Of a stretch of DNA of 64,000 nucleotides, positions 27,285-36,324 are shown piece by piece; within the stretch, counting starts at the first letter, position 1; each line of letters opens with the position of its first letter. The position numbers and the translations under genes are program-made. This DNA is from Pantoea agglomerans (GTDB lineage: Bacteria; Pseudomonadota; Gammaproteobacteria; Enterobacterales; Enterobacteriaceae). The stretch covers positions 1,984,001 to 2,048,000 of the forward strand of contig NZ_CP083809.1 in the NCBI RefSeq assembly GCF_020149765.1, written 5' to 3'. The notes under the pieces are model-generated. The model saw only the letters and a program-made list of their open reading frames with translations. It was not told the origin of the DNA and searched no databases.

Positions 27285-28664
27285 ATGTCGCATTCAGAAG
27301 AAAAAGCATTGCTGTACGGGCTGGACGAACGCATCAGGCCTGCGCCCGCTTTTTTCGCCGCGCTGCAGCACCTGCTGGCCAGCGTGGTCGGCATTATTAC
27401 ACCACCGCTGATCATTGGCTCGGTACTGGGGCTGCAGGCCTATATTCCCTATCTGATCAGCATGTCGCTGCTGGTCTCCGGCATGGGAACCTTTCTTCAG
27501 GCGCGGCGCGTGGCGGGGATTGGTGCGGGCATGATCTGTCTGCAGGGCACCAGCTTCGCCTTTCTCGGCGTGATCCTTTCCGGCGGGATGATCGTCAAAA
27601 GCCGCGGCGGATCGCCGGAGGATATTATGGCGATGATCTTCGGCTGCACGCTGGTCGCCGCGCTGATCCCGCTGCTGATTAGCCGCTGCGTCTCGCAGCT
27701 GCGCCGCGTTCTGACGCCGGTGGTGACCGGCACGGTGATCACGCTGATCGGCATCAGCCTGATTAAGGTGAGCATTACCGACTGGGCAGGCGGGCACAAC
27801 GCCGTGAATTTCGGCGCGCCCGGCAATCTGGCGCTCGGCGCGCTGACGCTGCTGGTGATTATCGCGCTGAACCGCATGCGCAACCGCTGGGCGCGGCTGA
27901 TTGCGGTTATCGCCGGTATTGCCGTCGGCTGCCTCGCCGCGGCGCTGAGCGGTATGCTGGTGCTGAAACCGCTGCCGGCGACGGGCTGGCTGGCGCTGCC
28001 GGGCTTTTTCCGCTTCGGCTTCGCCTTCGACTGGACCATTTTCTTGCCGATTGCGCTGGTGTCGGTGATCTCGGTGATTGAGGCGGTGGGCGATCTTACC
28101 GCCAACTGTATGCTGTCGCAGCAGCCGATCAGCGGGCCGCAGTTTCAGCGTCGCCTGCAGGGCGGCATCTGCGCCGACGGCATCAGCTGTGTGCTGGCGG
28201 CGGTTTTCTCCGCTTTTCCCAACACCACCTTTGCGCAGAATAACGGCGTGATCCAGATGACCGGCGTGGCGAGCCGCTATGTCGGCATGGTAATGGGCGC
28301 GATGCTGGCGCTGCTCGGGCTGTTTCCCGCCGTTGGCGCGCTGATGCAGCAGATCCCGCCGCCGGTGCTGGGCGGCGCGACGCTGGTGATGTTCGGCAGC
28401 GTGGTGGCCGCCGGGATCCGCGTTATGACCCAAACCCCGCTGGGGCGGCGCGAGATGTTGATTGTGGCGGTCTCCTTTGGGCTGGGGCTGGGCGTCGAGG
28501 CGGTGCCGGAAGCGCTGAAGCAGTTCCCGCCGCTGGTGGGTCAGATCTTTGGCCATGCGGTGACGACCGGCGGCGTGCTGGCGATCCTGCTCAATCTGGT
28601 GCTGCCCAGCGAGCCGCGTGCGGTGGTTTTGCCGCAGGGCGAAGCGGTGGAAAAAGGGCTGTAG
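27285..28664 (+). CDS. Nucleobase:cation symporter-2 (xanthine permease type)
   Basis: A 459-residue NCS2 transporter with about 12-14 helices. Family motifs are the QHLLA stretch in helix 1 region (AALQHLLASVVGIITPPLI), the CLQGTSFAFLGV region, E/QN-type motif NTTFAQNNGVIQMTGVASRYVG and GGATLVMFG. The ASRYVG and QNNGVIQ(M/L)TG blocks are closest to the xanthine permeases XanP/XanQ of E. coli, less to uracil carriers. It should import a purine with protons. Together with guaD and hpxO it points to purine use as nitrogen source; an upstream sigma54-type promoter supports this. A terminator follows. Confidence 0.85.
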   Translation: MSHSEEKALLYGLDERIRPAPAFFAALQHLLASVVGIITPPLIIGSVLGLQAYIPYLISMSLLVSGMGTFLQARRVAGIGAGMICLQGTSFAFLGVILSGGMIVKSRGGSPEDIMAMIFGCTLVAALIPLLISRCVSQLRRVLTPVVTGTVITLIGISLIKVSITDWAGGHNAVNFGAPGNLALGALTLLVIIALNRMRNRWARLIAVIAGIAVGCLAAALSGMLVLKPLPATGWLALPGFFRFGFAFDWTIFLPIALVSVISVIEAVGDLTANCMLSQQPISGPQFQRRLQGGICADGISCVLAAVFSAFPNTTFAQNNGVIQMTGVASRYVGMVMGAMLALLGLFPAVGALMQQIPPPVLGGATLVMFGSVVAAGIRVMTQTPLGRREMLIVAVSFGLGLGVEAVPEALKQFPPLVGQIFGHAVTTGGVLAILLNLVLPSEPRAVVLPQGEAVEKGL

Positions 28665-28684
28665 AGAGGGATAACAGCTAATTT

Positions 28685-28720
28685 GGCCCAGGCGCGATAA
28701 CATTTGCGCCTGGGCCTTTT
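28685..28720 (+). terminator. Terminator after nucleobase permease
   Basis: GGCCCAGGCGC (28685-28695) and GCGCCTGGGCC (28706-28716) form an 11-bp stem followed by TTTT. Confidence 0.85.
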
Positions 28721-28750
28721 GCCTGTGGGAGGGAGGCAACCTCTGAGGCG

Positions 28751-29887
28751 TTACGGATTAAGGCGGCGGCGGGTGCGCCCGGAGCTCAGGTAGTCGGCGA
28801 TATAGTCCTGCGAAATTTCCCCGCTGTAGCGGCCATCCTCATCCACGATCGGCATCCAGACGGTGTTGTGCTCATACAGCTTTGAGAGCACCACGCGCAG
28901 GTTCTCTTCCGCCTTGCCGGTTACCCGAAAAGTGTGCAGCCGCTCTTCGCAGTAGCCGCTGGCGTCTCGTGCCTCGCGGCGCTTGACAAAGCCGAGCGGT
29001 TTACCGTCGTTATCCACCACCGTGACCGAACGCATATCGTTTTCATCCATCAGGGCGAACGCCTCCGCCAGCGGGGTGGCGCGCTTAACGGTGATAGTGG
29101 GCTGCTGATCGGTGACGTCGCCCGCCTGCACCAGCAGCAGGCGCTTCAGCGTGCGGTCCTGGCCGACGAAAGAGCCGACGAAGTCATTTTTCGGGCTGGC
29201 CAGCAGCTCATCCGGGCTGGCGCACTGCACGATTTTCCCCTGGCCAAACACCGCGATGCGGTCGCCGAGCTTGAGCGCTTCGTCAATATCGTGGCTCACC
29301 AGCATCACGGTTTTCTTCAGCTGCCGCTGCATATCAAGAAACTCGTTCTGGATCGCCTCGCGGTTAATCGGGTCGACCGCGCCGAAGGGTTCATCCATCA
29401 GCAGCACCGGCGGATCCGCCGCCAGCGCGCGGATCACCCCAATACGCTGCTGCTGGCCGCCCGACATCTCGCGCGGGTAGCGGTGCAGAAATTTGCGGGG
29501 ATCGAGCGCCACCATGCTCATCAGCTCGGTGGCGCGTTCGCGGCAGCGCTTTTTGTCCCAGCCCAGCATGCGCGGCACCACGGTGATGTTCTCTTCAATG
29601 GTCATATTGGGGAAGAGGCCAATCTGCTGGATCACATAGCCGATATTGCGGCGCAGGGTCACGGTATCCTGGGTGCTGGTATCCTCGCCGTTGATCAAAA
29701 TTTTGCCGCTGGTGCTGGGGATAAGGCGATTAATCATCTTCAGCGTGGTGGTCTTGCCGCAGCCCGAGGGGCCGAGCAGCACGCACATTTCTCCCTGCGG
29801 TACATGCAGGCTGACGTTATCGACGGCGGTGACGCTGGTGCCGTTTTTCTGGGTAAAGGTTTTCGTCAGGTTTTCCAGTTTTATCAT
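28751..29887 (-). CDS. osmV: Osmoprotectant ABC transporter ATPase (OsmU system)
   Basis: A 378-residue ABC ATPase of the glycine betaine/choline/carnitine type: Walker A GPSGCGKTTT (39-48), signature MSGGQQQR, Walker B LLMDEPFGAVDP, H-loop SHD, then two CBS domains that sense ionic strength in this family (about 250-370). It closely resembles Salmonella OsmV. It energises import of glycine betaine and choline-O-sulfate under osmotic stress. Last gene of a four-gene operon; its ATG overlaps the osmW stop by one base (TAATG). Confidence 0.92.
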   Translation of the reverse strand: MIKLENLTKTFTQKNGTSVTAVDNVSLHVPQGEMCVLLGPSGCGKTTTLKMINRLIPSTSGKILINGEDTSTQDTVTLRRNIGYVIQQIGLFPNMTIEENITVVPRMLGWDKKRCRERATELMSMVALDPRKFLHRYPREMSGGQQQRIGVIRALAADPPVLLMDEPFGAVDPINREAIQNEFLDMQRQLKKTVMLVSHDIDEALKLGDRIAVFGQGKIVQCASPDELLASPKNDFVGSFVGQDRTLKRLLLVQAGDVTDQQPTITVKRATPLAEAFALMDENDMRSVTVVDNDGKPLGFVKRREARDASGYCEERLHTFRVTGKAEENLRVVLSKLYEHNTVWMPIVDEDGRYSGEISQDYIADYLSSGRTRRRLNP

Positions 29888-30534
29888 TATCGAATCCCCT
29901 TAGGAGTCAGCGCCGACTGCAGACGATGCAGCAGCCAGTCAAGAATAATGGCCAGCAGGCAGATCATCAGCGCGCCGGCGATTAACATACGAATATCGCT
30001 GCCGCTGATGCCGTCGAGCAGCAGCAGGCCAAGCCCGCCAGCGCCGATAACCGCGGCGATGGCCATTACGCCGACATTCATGACCACGGCGGTGCGAATG
30101 CCGCCGAAAATCACCGGCAGCGCCATAGGAATTTCCACCCAGCGCAGCCGCTGCCAGAAGGTCATGCCGATGCCGCGTCCCGCCTCGCGTAGGCCGTCAG
30201 GCAGGTTCTCCAGCGCGGTATGGGTATTGCGCACAATCGGCAGCAGCGAATAGAGAAACACCGCGGTAATCGCCGGCAGCGCGCCGATGCCCTGGCCGAT
30301 CAGCGAAAAGAGCGGGATCATCAGGCCGAACAGGGCAATGGTCGGGATGGTAAGCACCACGGTGGCGATGCCCAGCACCGGCGCGGCCAGCCACCTGACG
30401 CGCACGATCAGCACCCCCAGCGGCACGCCAGCGACGATGGCGCAGCCAACCGCCACCAGCACCAGCCAGGTATGCTGCCAGGTCAGCGCCAGCAGGCTGC
30501 TCCAGTTGTTAATAATGTAGTGAAAGGTATCCAT
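29887..30534 (-). CDS. osmW: Osmoprotectant ABC transporter permease
   Basis: A 215-residue BPD-type permease with five to six helices; the EAA-loop region (LREAGRGIGMTFWQRLRWVEIPMALPVIFGGIRTA in part) is clear. It pairs with the other permease of the operon to form the channel of the OsmU-type osmoprotectant importer. It is translationally coupled to osmV through a one-base overlap and starts 9 bp after the binding-protein gene. Confidence 0.9.
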   Translation of the reverse strand: MDTFHYIINNWSSLLALTWQHTWLVLVAVGCAIVAGVPLGVLIVRVRWLAAPVLGIATVVLTIPTIALFGLMIPLFSLIGQGIGALPAITAVFLYSLLPIVRNTHTALENLPDGLREAGRGIGMTFWQRLRWVEIPMALPVIFGGIRTAVVMNVGVMAIAAVIGAGGLGLLLLDGISGSDIRMLIAGALMICLLAIILDWLLHRLQSALTPKGIR

Positions 30535-30543
30535 AGGGCCGCC

Positions 30544-31461
30544 TTACAGCATGTTGTTGGCTGTGAGAAAGTCGCGCGCAACCTGCTCGGGCGACTGATG
30601 ATCGATATCGACGCGCTTGTTCAGCTCGGTAATCGCCTCGCTGGTGAGCAGCGGCGAAAGCTGATTCAGCGCCGCCGCCAGGCCAGGATGGCTCTCCAGC
30701 ACATCTTTACGCACCACCGGCGTGACGTTGTAGCTGGGGAAGAAGTGCCTGTCATCCTCCAGCACCTTGAGATCGAACCCCTTGACCCGTCCGTCGGTGG
30801 TATAGACCAGGCCTGCATCGACAAAGCCGTCACGCACCGCGTTATAGACCAGACCGGGATCCATCTGCCGAATCTGCGGCCGATCCAGCGTCAGGTTATA
30901 GGCGCTCTGCAGCGGCTTCATGCCGTCTGAGCGGCCGGAGAACTCCAGATCCAGCCCGAGCCGCCAGTTATGGTCGGGATCGCGCTGGCGCACCTGTTCA
31001 ATTTTCGCCACCAGCTGCGACATGGTGCTGATGCCTTCTTTCTCGGCGCGCGCGCGCTGCATGGCGAAGGCGTAGGTGTTATTCATCGGGGCCGGGTTAA
31101 GCCATACCAGCCCCAGCTTGCCGTCGAGGGATTTCACCGTCTGGTACGCCTCGTCAGAGGACATCGGCTTTTTAATGTGGTTAAAGATGATCAGCGAGGT
31201 GCCGGTATACTCCCAGGTCATATCCACCTGTTTATTGAGCATGGCGTTACGGCCGATGGTGGTCGCGATATTGCGTTTGGCGATCACCTGAAAGCCTTTC
31301 TTCTGCAGCCACATCACCGTCATGGCGGAAAGGATATGCTGCTCGGTAAAACTTTTGGTCGCCATCACCAGCGGCGCGGCGGCCTGTGCCCCCTGGCTAA
31401 ATGCCAGCGTTGCGGCGAGGGCCACGGCGGTGGCTCTTAACCAGCGCGTCAGCGTCGTCAT
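30544..31461 (-). CDS. osmX: Osmoprotectant-binding periplasmic protein
   Basis: A 305-residue OpuAC-type binding protein with a signal peptide ([21 protein letters not shown]) and the family motif [13 protein letters not shown] at the mature N-terminus, then DMTWEYTGT. It captures betaine-like osmoprotectants in the periplasm. ATG at 31461 follows AGGGAGATTTTT; a longer start at 31485 would overlap the upstream gene. Aromatic box residues that bind the quaternary amine cannot be fixed by eye. Confidence 0.9.
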   Translation of the reverse strand: MTTLTRWLRATAVALAATLAFSQGAQAAAPLVMATKSFTEQHILSAMTVMWLQKKGFQVIAKRNIATTIGRNAMLNKQVDMTWEYTGTSLIIFNHIKKPMSSDEAYQTVKSLDGKLGLVWLNPAPMNNTYAFAMQRARAEKEGISTMSQLVAKIEQVRQRDPDHNWRLGLDLEFSGRSDGMKPLQSAYNLTLDRPQIRQMDPGLVYNAVRDGFVDAGLVYTTDGRVKGFDLKVLEDDRHFFPSYNVTPVVRKDVLESHPGLAAALNQLSPLLTSEAITELNKRVDIDHQSPEQVARDFLTANNML

Positions 31462-31474
31462 AAAAATCTCCCTG

Positions 31475-32191
31475 TTAAGCCGCATGTGGGCTGAGAAAGC
31501 GACCCAGCGCCGCCAGCAGCATATCGAGCAGCAGCGCGAACATTGCCGTGGCGACCGCGCCGAGGATCAGCGTAGGAAAGTCGTTAAGATAGATGCCGGG
31601 GAAAATCAGTTCGCCGTAGCTGCTGGCGCCGATAAGAAACGCCAGCGGCGCGGTCCCGACGTTAATGGCGGTGGCGATGCGGATGCCCGCCAGCATGACC
31701 GGGTAGGCGTTGGGCAGCTCCACCTGGCGCAGGCGCTGGAATTTGGTCATCCCAATGCCGTTTGCGGCTTCAATCAGAGAGGGCGGCACCGCGCTCAGGC
31801 CGGAAAAGGTGTTGCGCACAATCGGCAGCAGCGAGGCGAGAAACAGGGCAAAGAGCGCCGGTTTTTCGCCAATGCCCAGTACCACCATCGCCAGCGCCAG
31901 CACCGCCAGCGGCGGCAGGGTATTGCCGACGTTGAAAACCTGCATCGCATATTCGGCCCAGCGGCGCGCAAAAGGGCGGCTCAGCAGAATGCCGCTGGGA
32001 ATGCCGACCAGCAGCGCAAACAGCATCGACCAGAAGACCAGATAGAGATGCTGCTGGCCCAGGTAAATCAGGTCGACGCGCCGCGCGCGCAGCGTATCGA
32101 TACCGATGCCCCAGACCAGCAGCGCCAGCACCCCCACAATAGCCAGCAGCCCGAGTCCGGCACGTCTGACCAGTGAACCATGTTGCATCAT
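31475..32191 (-). CDS. osmY: Osmoprotectant ABC transporter permease, first gene of operon
   Basis: A 238-residue BPD-type permease with about six helices; [31 protein letters not shown] and [22 protein letters not shown] carry the EAA-type loop. It resembles the OsmU permease named OsmY in Salmonella, not the unrelated periplasmic OsmY of E. coli. ATG at 32191 (or 32188) follows CAGGGGAATT; the frame from 32230 lacks a site. First gene of the operon, with a 296-bp upstream region shared with a divergent exporter gene. Confidence 0.88.
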   Translation of the reverse strand: MMQHGSLVRRAGLGLLAIVGVLALLVWGIGIDTLRARRVDLIYLGQQHLYLVFWSMLFALLVGIPSGILLSRPFARRWAEYAMQVFNVGNTLPPLAVLALAMVVLGIGEKPALFALFLASLLPIVRNTFSGLSAVPPSLIEAANGIGMTKFQRLRQVELPNAYPVMLAGIRIATAINVGTAPLAFLIGASSYGELIFPGIYLNDFPTLILGAVATAMFALLLDMLLAALGRFLSPHAA

Positions 32192-32487
32192 CAATTCCCC
32201 TGTTGGTTGTTGTGCGGGCCAGCAATGCACTGACCGCTAATTTTCAGGTTTTGTTAAAAAGCCTTTAAGCCTATAGCAGCATGAAACGGGTGAAGCCAGT
32301 TTTTATCGGAAAAATCAGACAGATAGAAATAGACAGAATAGCGGCCAGAGCCGCATGGTATCTGGTTTCGGCAGGAAATTATCTCTTTACGGCTCGCTAA
32401 CGTGACACCGTCACATCAGCGGCGCACGTCAGGCACACCGGCGACGCAAATTTAGGCTAGCCTTGCTGGATAACAAAAGGGAGATGT

Positions 32488-33954
32488 ATGACTGAAAGCG
32501 CACACCTGCAGGTCAGCCACCGCGGCTGGATCCTCTTCGCCTGTATGCTGGCGATGTTTATGGCCGCCATCGAGGTAACCATCGTCGCCACGGCGATGCC
32601 GACCATCATTGCCGAGCTGGGCGGGTTTTCACAGTTTGGCTGGGTTTTCTCTGTCTATCTGCTGACGCAGGCGGTGAGCGTGCCGCTTTACGGCCGGCTG
32701 GCGGATATGTGGGGACGGCGCAAAATGTTTTTTATCGGCACCTCGCTGTTTCTGCTCGGCTCGGTGCTCTGCGGCTTCGCCCACAGCATGCTGTGGCTGA
32801 TCCTGTTTCGCGCCTTTCAGGGGCTGGGCGCAGGGGCGATTATGCCGCTCAGCTCTACCATCGTCGCCGATATCTACTCGCCGCGCGAACGCGCCAGCGT
32901 TCAGGGCTGGCTCTCCAGCGTCTGGGGCGTGGCGGCAATCGTCGGTCCGCTTACCGGGGCCTGGCTGGTACAGCACTTTAGCTGGTCACTGATCTTCTGG
33001 GTTAATCTGCCGATAGGGCTTATCAGCATGGCGATGCTGGCGCGCTTCCTGCCTGCGCACTGCGCCGATGAGAAGCCGCAGCCGCTGAACGTAACGGGCA
33101 GCCTCTGGCTGACGATCTGCGTCAGCGCGCTGCTGATGGCGCTGCTGCAGGCGGAGTGGCTCGGCTACTGGCTACTCGCCTTTCTGCTGCTGGCGCTGTT
33201 CGCCGGCTGGCAGCTGAAAAAGCATGAGCAGCGCGCCGATGCACCGCTGTTTCCGCTGGAGATCTGGCGCAGCCGTTTGATTATCGCCGGTAACGCCGGC
33301 AACCTGATTATCGGCGCGGCGATGATGGGGATCAGCGCCTTTTTGCCCACCTGGATCCAGGGCATCACCGGCGGCACGCCGCTGCAGGCGGGCAGCGCCC
33401 TGGCGATGATGTCGATCGGCTGGCCGCTGGCCAGCACGCTGAGCGGGCGGCTGATGCTGCGCACCTCATACCGCTTCACCGCCCAGCTCGGCGCGCTGCT
33501 GCTGGTGGCGGGCAGCGCCTTGCTGCTGCTGCTGCGCGCGGAGAGCCCCATCTGGCAGGCGGGGGCGACCGCCTTTGTCATCGGCACCGGCATGGGCATG
33601 ACCAGCACCACCTTTCTGGTGTCGGTGCAGAACCATGCGCACTACGATATTCGCGGCATCTGCACCGCGTCGATTATGTTCAGCCGCATGATGGGGTCCG
33701 CTGTCGGCACCGCCCTGATGGGTGCCGTGCTGAACCTTAATCTGGCGCAGCGGCTGCCGCACGCTGAGGATCCGGTGCAGCAGGTTATGTCGGCGCCAAC
33801 GCGCGACGCGCTCTCCAGCGAGAGGCTGCACCATATGGTGCAGGCGATCGCCGCCTCGCTGCACTGGGTGTTTGTGGTGGCGCTGATGATTGCGCTGTTA
33901 GCGCTGGGGGTCGCCTGGATGATGCCGCGGCAGCGGCCGGAACAGGCAGAATAG
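32488..33954 (+). CDS. DHA2-family (14-helix) drug:H+ antiporter
   Basis: A 488-residue major facilitator with 14 predicted helices. Motif A GRLADMWGRRKMF, motif C-like GPLTGAWL and the N-terminal D/E in MAAIEVTIVATAMPTI mark the drug:H+ antiporter-2 family (EmrB, SmvA, MdtD type). No EmrA-like partner lies next to it. Likely exports toxic organic compounds; the substrate is unknown. GGGAGATGT precedes the ATG. It diverges from the osmoprotectant operon. Confidence 0.85.
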   Translation: MTESAHLQVSHRGWILFACMLAMFMAAIEVTIVATAMPTIIAELGGFSQFGWVFSVYLLTQAVSVPLYGRLADMWGRRKMFFIGTSLFLLGSVLCGFAHSMLWLILFRAFQGLGAGAIMPLSSTIVADIYSPRERASVQGWLSSVWGVAAIVGPLTGAWLVQHFSWSLIFWVNLPIGLISMAMLARFLPAHCADEKPQPLNVTGSLWLTICVSALLMALLQAEWLGYWLLAFLLLALFAGWQLKKHEQRADAPLFPLEIWRSRLIIAGNAGNLIIGAAMMGISAFLPTWIQGITGGTPLQAGSALAMMSIGWPLASTLSGRLMLRTSYRFTAQLGALLLVAGSALLLLLRAESPIWQAGATAFVIGTGMGMTSTTFLVSVQNHAHYDIRGICTASIMFSRMMGSAVGTALMGAVLNLNLAQRLPHAEDPVQQVMSAPTRDALSSERLHHMVQAIAASLHWVFVVALMIALLALGVAWMMPRQRPEQAE

Positions 33955-33977
33955 AAAAGGGCGACGGCGTCGCCCTT
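33955..33977 (-). terminator. Terminator of ynfD
   Basis: AAGGGCGAC-GGC-GTCGCCCTT (33957-33977); on the minus strand TTTT follows. It lies between the convergent exporter gene and ynfD. Confidence 0.7.
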
Positions 33978-34037
33978 ACTGGATGCCGACGCGGATAAGA
34001 TGGCCTTTATCCGCGCCGCGTTGTCAGCGGATTAAGA

Positions 34038-34337
34038 TTACTGCGCAGGCGCGTCCTGCGAGCTGCCTGCGCTGTCAGGCACGCTGCCTTCGTCGCCGCG
34101 GCCCACGCGCTTATAAACAATTTTCTGCGTGTCGTTTTCGCAATGGCCCACCACCTGACCGCCCGCCTGGTCGACCTGATCGTTAGGCACGATATCCAGC
34201 GAAAAACCCGATTCCGGGACGCCGTTCTGAATAATTTTCTGGCTGATGTCCGCTTTAACGGACTCGCAGGAGGCGTGCGCCAGCATCGGCAGCGCCAGTA
34301 AAGTTGCGATTAACATTCCGGTCTGTTTCTTCATCAT
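34038..34337 (-). CDS. ynfD: DUF1161 periplasmic protein YnfD
   Basis: A 99-residue protein with a signal peptide (KKQTGMLIATLLALPMLAHA) and a DUF1161 domain: CESVKADISQKI, GFSLDIV, VVGHCENDTQKIVYKR. Two cysteines may form a disulfide. It corresponds to E. coli YnfD, with a longer Gly/Ser/Pro-rich tail. AGGAGAAG suggests the second of two adjacent ATG codons (34334) as the start. Its function is unknown. It is near ynfB and ynfA, as in E. coli. Confidence 0.82.
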   Translation of the reverse strand: MMKKQTGMLIATLLALPMLAHASCESVKADISQKIIQNGVPESGFSLDIVPNDQVDQAGGQVVGHCENDTQKIVYKRVGRGDEGSVPDSAGSSQDAPAQ

Positions 34338-34389
34338 CTTCTCCTTTTGCGTAGTGAACCTTACTGACTATAGCAGTCCGCGAAAAAAA

Positions 34390-34728
34390 TCAGGGCGTGA
34401 CCGGTCGGCCGGTGCGGCGATCGAGACAGCGCAGGGTATTGGCTTCCCAGTAGGCGTTGATGTTATAGCTCTTTTCGCAGGCGTCGCGGGTATCAAAGGC
34501 GCGGTTCGCTTTATCGAACTCTTTCTCTACGCGGCTGTTCACCTTATTGCGCAACTGCCGGGTGTCATTCCATTGCTCTTTGCTCTGACGCGCGGCTTCA
34601 TTACTGGCGGCGTTGTTGCCATCTTCAATAATCAGGCGGCTGGTGTTGGCGCTGGCCGGCGCAGCGGTCAGCATCGCGCTGCCGGCCAGCAGCACGGCGA
34701 GCAGGGTCGGAAACAATTTGTTCATCAT
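34390..34728 (-). CDS. ynfB: DUF1283 (UPF0482) periplasmic protein YnfB
   Basis: A 112-residue protein with signal peptide and the block KEQWNDTR(Q/N)LR, EK(E)FDKA, CE....NINAYWE(A/P)[12 protein letters not shown], nearly the same as E. coli YnfB. Two conserved cysteines (about 84 and 101) suggest a disulfide in the periplasm. Function unknown. It lies 52 bp upstream of ynfD on the same strand, so they may be co-transcribed. Confidence 0.9.
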   Translation of the reverse strand: MMNKLFPTLLAVLLAGSAMLTAAPASANTSRLIIEDGNNAASNEAARQSKEQWNDTRQLRNKVNSRVEKEFDKANRAFDTRDACEKSYNINAYWEANTLRCLDRRTGRPVTP

Positions 34729-34856
34729 CTTTTCCTTCGGTTAACGCCTGGCGCGCAGGGATGGTTCCGGGTTGCGGCAGGCCGGGCTTAGTATATCATC
34801 GCGCTTTATTTGCTCACCAGTAGTGGGCGCTCTGTTTAACTTTCCGAGAGGGTTCC

Positions 34857-35186
34857 ATGCTGATCAAAACCGCGCTGCTCTTTTTTCTTACCGCCATCGC
34901 GGAGATAGTCGGCTGCTTTTTACCCTGGCTGTGGCTGAAAAAAGGCGGCTCCGCCTGGCTGTTGCTGCCTGCCGCGCTGAGTCTGATGGCCTTTGTCTGG
35001 CTGCTCACGCTGCATCCTGCGGCGAGCGGGCGTGTCTATGCGGCCTACGGCGGCGTCTACGTGCTGACCGCGCTGCTCTGGCTGCGCGTGGTGGATGGCG
35101 TGAAGCTGAGCGCGTGGGACTGGAGCGGGGCGCTGGTGGCGTTTTGCGGCATGCTGATCATTGTGGCGGGCTGGGGACGCGCCTGA
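34857..35186 (+). CDS. ynfA: UPF0060 membrane protein YnfA
   Basis: A 109-residue protein with four helices, matching the YnfA/UPF0060 family: [20 protein letters not shown](A)[14 protein letters not shown] and LWLRVVDG. YnfA is related to small multidrug resistance transporters and has been linked to dye and drug efflux in Shigella. GAGGGTTCC serves as ribosome binding site. It diverges from ynfB. Confidence 0.93.
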   Translation: MLIKTALLFFLTAIAEIVGCFLPWLWLKKGGSAWLLLPAALSLMAFVWLLTLHPAASGRVYAAYGGVYVLTALLWLRVVDGVKLSAWDWSGALVAFCGMLIIVAGWGRA

Positions 35187-35223
35187 GCGGAGGAGGCCAG
35201 CGGCAGGCTGGCCTCGGGCGGCG

Positions 35224-35970
35224 TCAGGGCTTGTGTACTTTCAGGCCGGCCTGCGTCTGGCTTACCGGCATCATCTCAAGGGTATTGATATTGACGTGCT
35301 TCGGCAGCGTGGCGACCCAGTAAACCGCCTCGGTAACATCTTCCGCCGTCAGCGCCGTTGCGCCTTCGTAGACCTTATCCGCTTTCTCATCGTCGCCTTT
35401 GAAGCGCACGTTAGAAAACTCCGTGCCGCCAACCAGGCCGGGTTCGATATCGGTGACGCGCAGCGCGGTGCCGTGCAGATCGGTGCGCAGGTTAAGGCTG
35501 AACTGACGCACAAAGGCTTTGGTCGCGCCGTAGACGTTGCCGCCCGCGTAGGGCCAGCTGCCGGCGACAGAGCCGATATTGATAATATGGCCGACGTTGC
35601 GCTCCACCATATCCGGCAGCAGGGCGCGGGTCATAAAGACCAGGCCTTTGGTGTTGGTGTCGATCATATTTTCCCAGTCTTCGACGCTGGCGCGGTGCGC
35701 CGGCTCGATGCCGAGCGCCAGGCCGGCGTTATTGACCAGCACGTCGATGTTGCGCCACCCGGCGGGCAGCGAGGCGACCGCCTCTTCGATGGCGGCGCGG
35801 TTGCGCACGTCGAGCTGCAGGGGATAAAGGTTCTCGCCCAGCTCCTCCTTCAGCGCCTGCAGACGCTCAGCGCGGCGGCCGCTGGCAATCACTTTGTGGC
35901 CAGCTGCAATGAACCGGCGGGTGATACTTTGACCAAAACCGGCCGTCGCGCCGGTAACAAAAATAATCAT
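35224..35970 (-). CDS. ydfG: NADP-dependent 3-hydroxy acid dehydrogenase YdfG
   Basis: A 248-residue short-chain dehydrogenase, same length as E. coli YdfG. Coenzyme motif TGATAGFG (6-13), NADP-preferring GRR near 31, NNAG at 80-83 and catalytic Ser134, Tyr147, Lys151. It oxidises L-allo-threonine and 3-hydroxy acids and reduces malonic semialdehyde, the toxic product of the Rut pyrimidine pathway. Single gene next to the nitrogen-regulated guaD promoter region, which it faces. Confidence 0.93.
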   Translation of the reverse strand: MIIFVTGATAGFGQSITRRFIAAGHKVIASGRRAERLQALKEELGENLYPLQLDVRNRAAIEEAVASLPAGWRNIDVLVNNAGLALGIEPAHRASVEDWENMIDTNTKGLVFMTRALLPDMVERNVGHIINIGSVAGSWPYAGGNVYGATKAFVRQFSLNLRTDLHGTALRVTDIEPGLVGGTEFSNVRFKGDDEKADKVYEGATALTAEDVTEAVYWVATLPKHVNINTLEMMPVSQTQAGLKVHKP

Positions 35971-36104
35971 CTCACTGTTCCTTATACGTTTTCAGGTTGA
36001 CCTGTTTTCACCATACCACTTCGGCAGCGCCGCTGCGCGGCAAATGCGCGCGCGGGCGGTCAGGGTCGTTTTCAGGGGAGGCGCTGCGCTATGGTGGCGC
36101 GCGC

Positions 36105-36121
36105 TGCACCATCGTCGGGCA
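36105..36121. promoter_or_regulatory. NtrC-like enhancer site upstream of guaD
   Basis: TGCACCATCGTCGGGCA has a perfect left half (TGCACC) and a 4 of 6 right half at the correct 5-bp spacing. It lies about 145-160 bp before the -12 element at 36264. The preceding TGGTGGCGCGCGC adds a further symmetric half. Confidence 0.5.
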
Positions 36122-36250
36122 GAGCCCATGCAGGCTTTTTTTAGCCTTCCTTAGCCGCCAGAGAGGCAACCGGTTGCGCACACGATACCTTTTTTACCGC
36201 CGCGGCAAAAATGCCTTTTTCACATAACATCCTGATTAATCGTCTTGTTC

Positions 36251-36266
36251 TGGCATGCAGGTTGCA
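36251..36266 (+). promoter_or_regulatory. Sigma54-type promoter of guaD
   Basis: TGGCATGCAGGTTGCA fits TGGCAYG-N4-TTGCA at all fixed positions, with GG and GC 10 bp apart. Transcription would start near 36277, 48 nt before the ATG. The rest of the 354-bp gap between ydfG and guaD shows no gene. Confidence 0.8.
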
Positions 36267-36324
36267 ATTTATCGCTTATTGACCGACGGCAAACCGCGCC
36301 CGGGAGCGGAATTAAGGAAAGAGT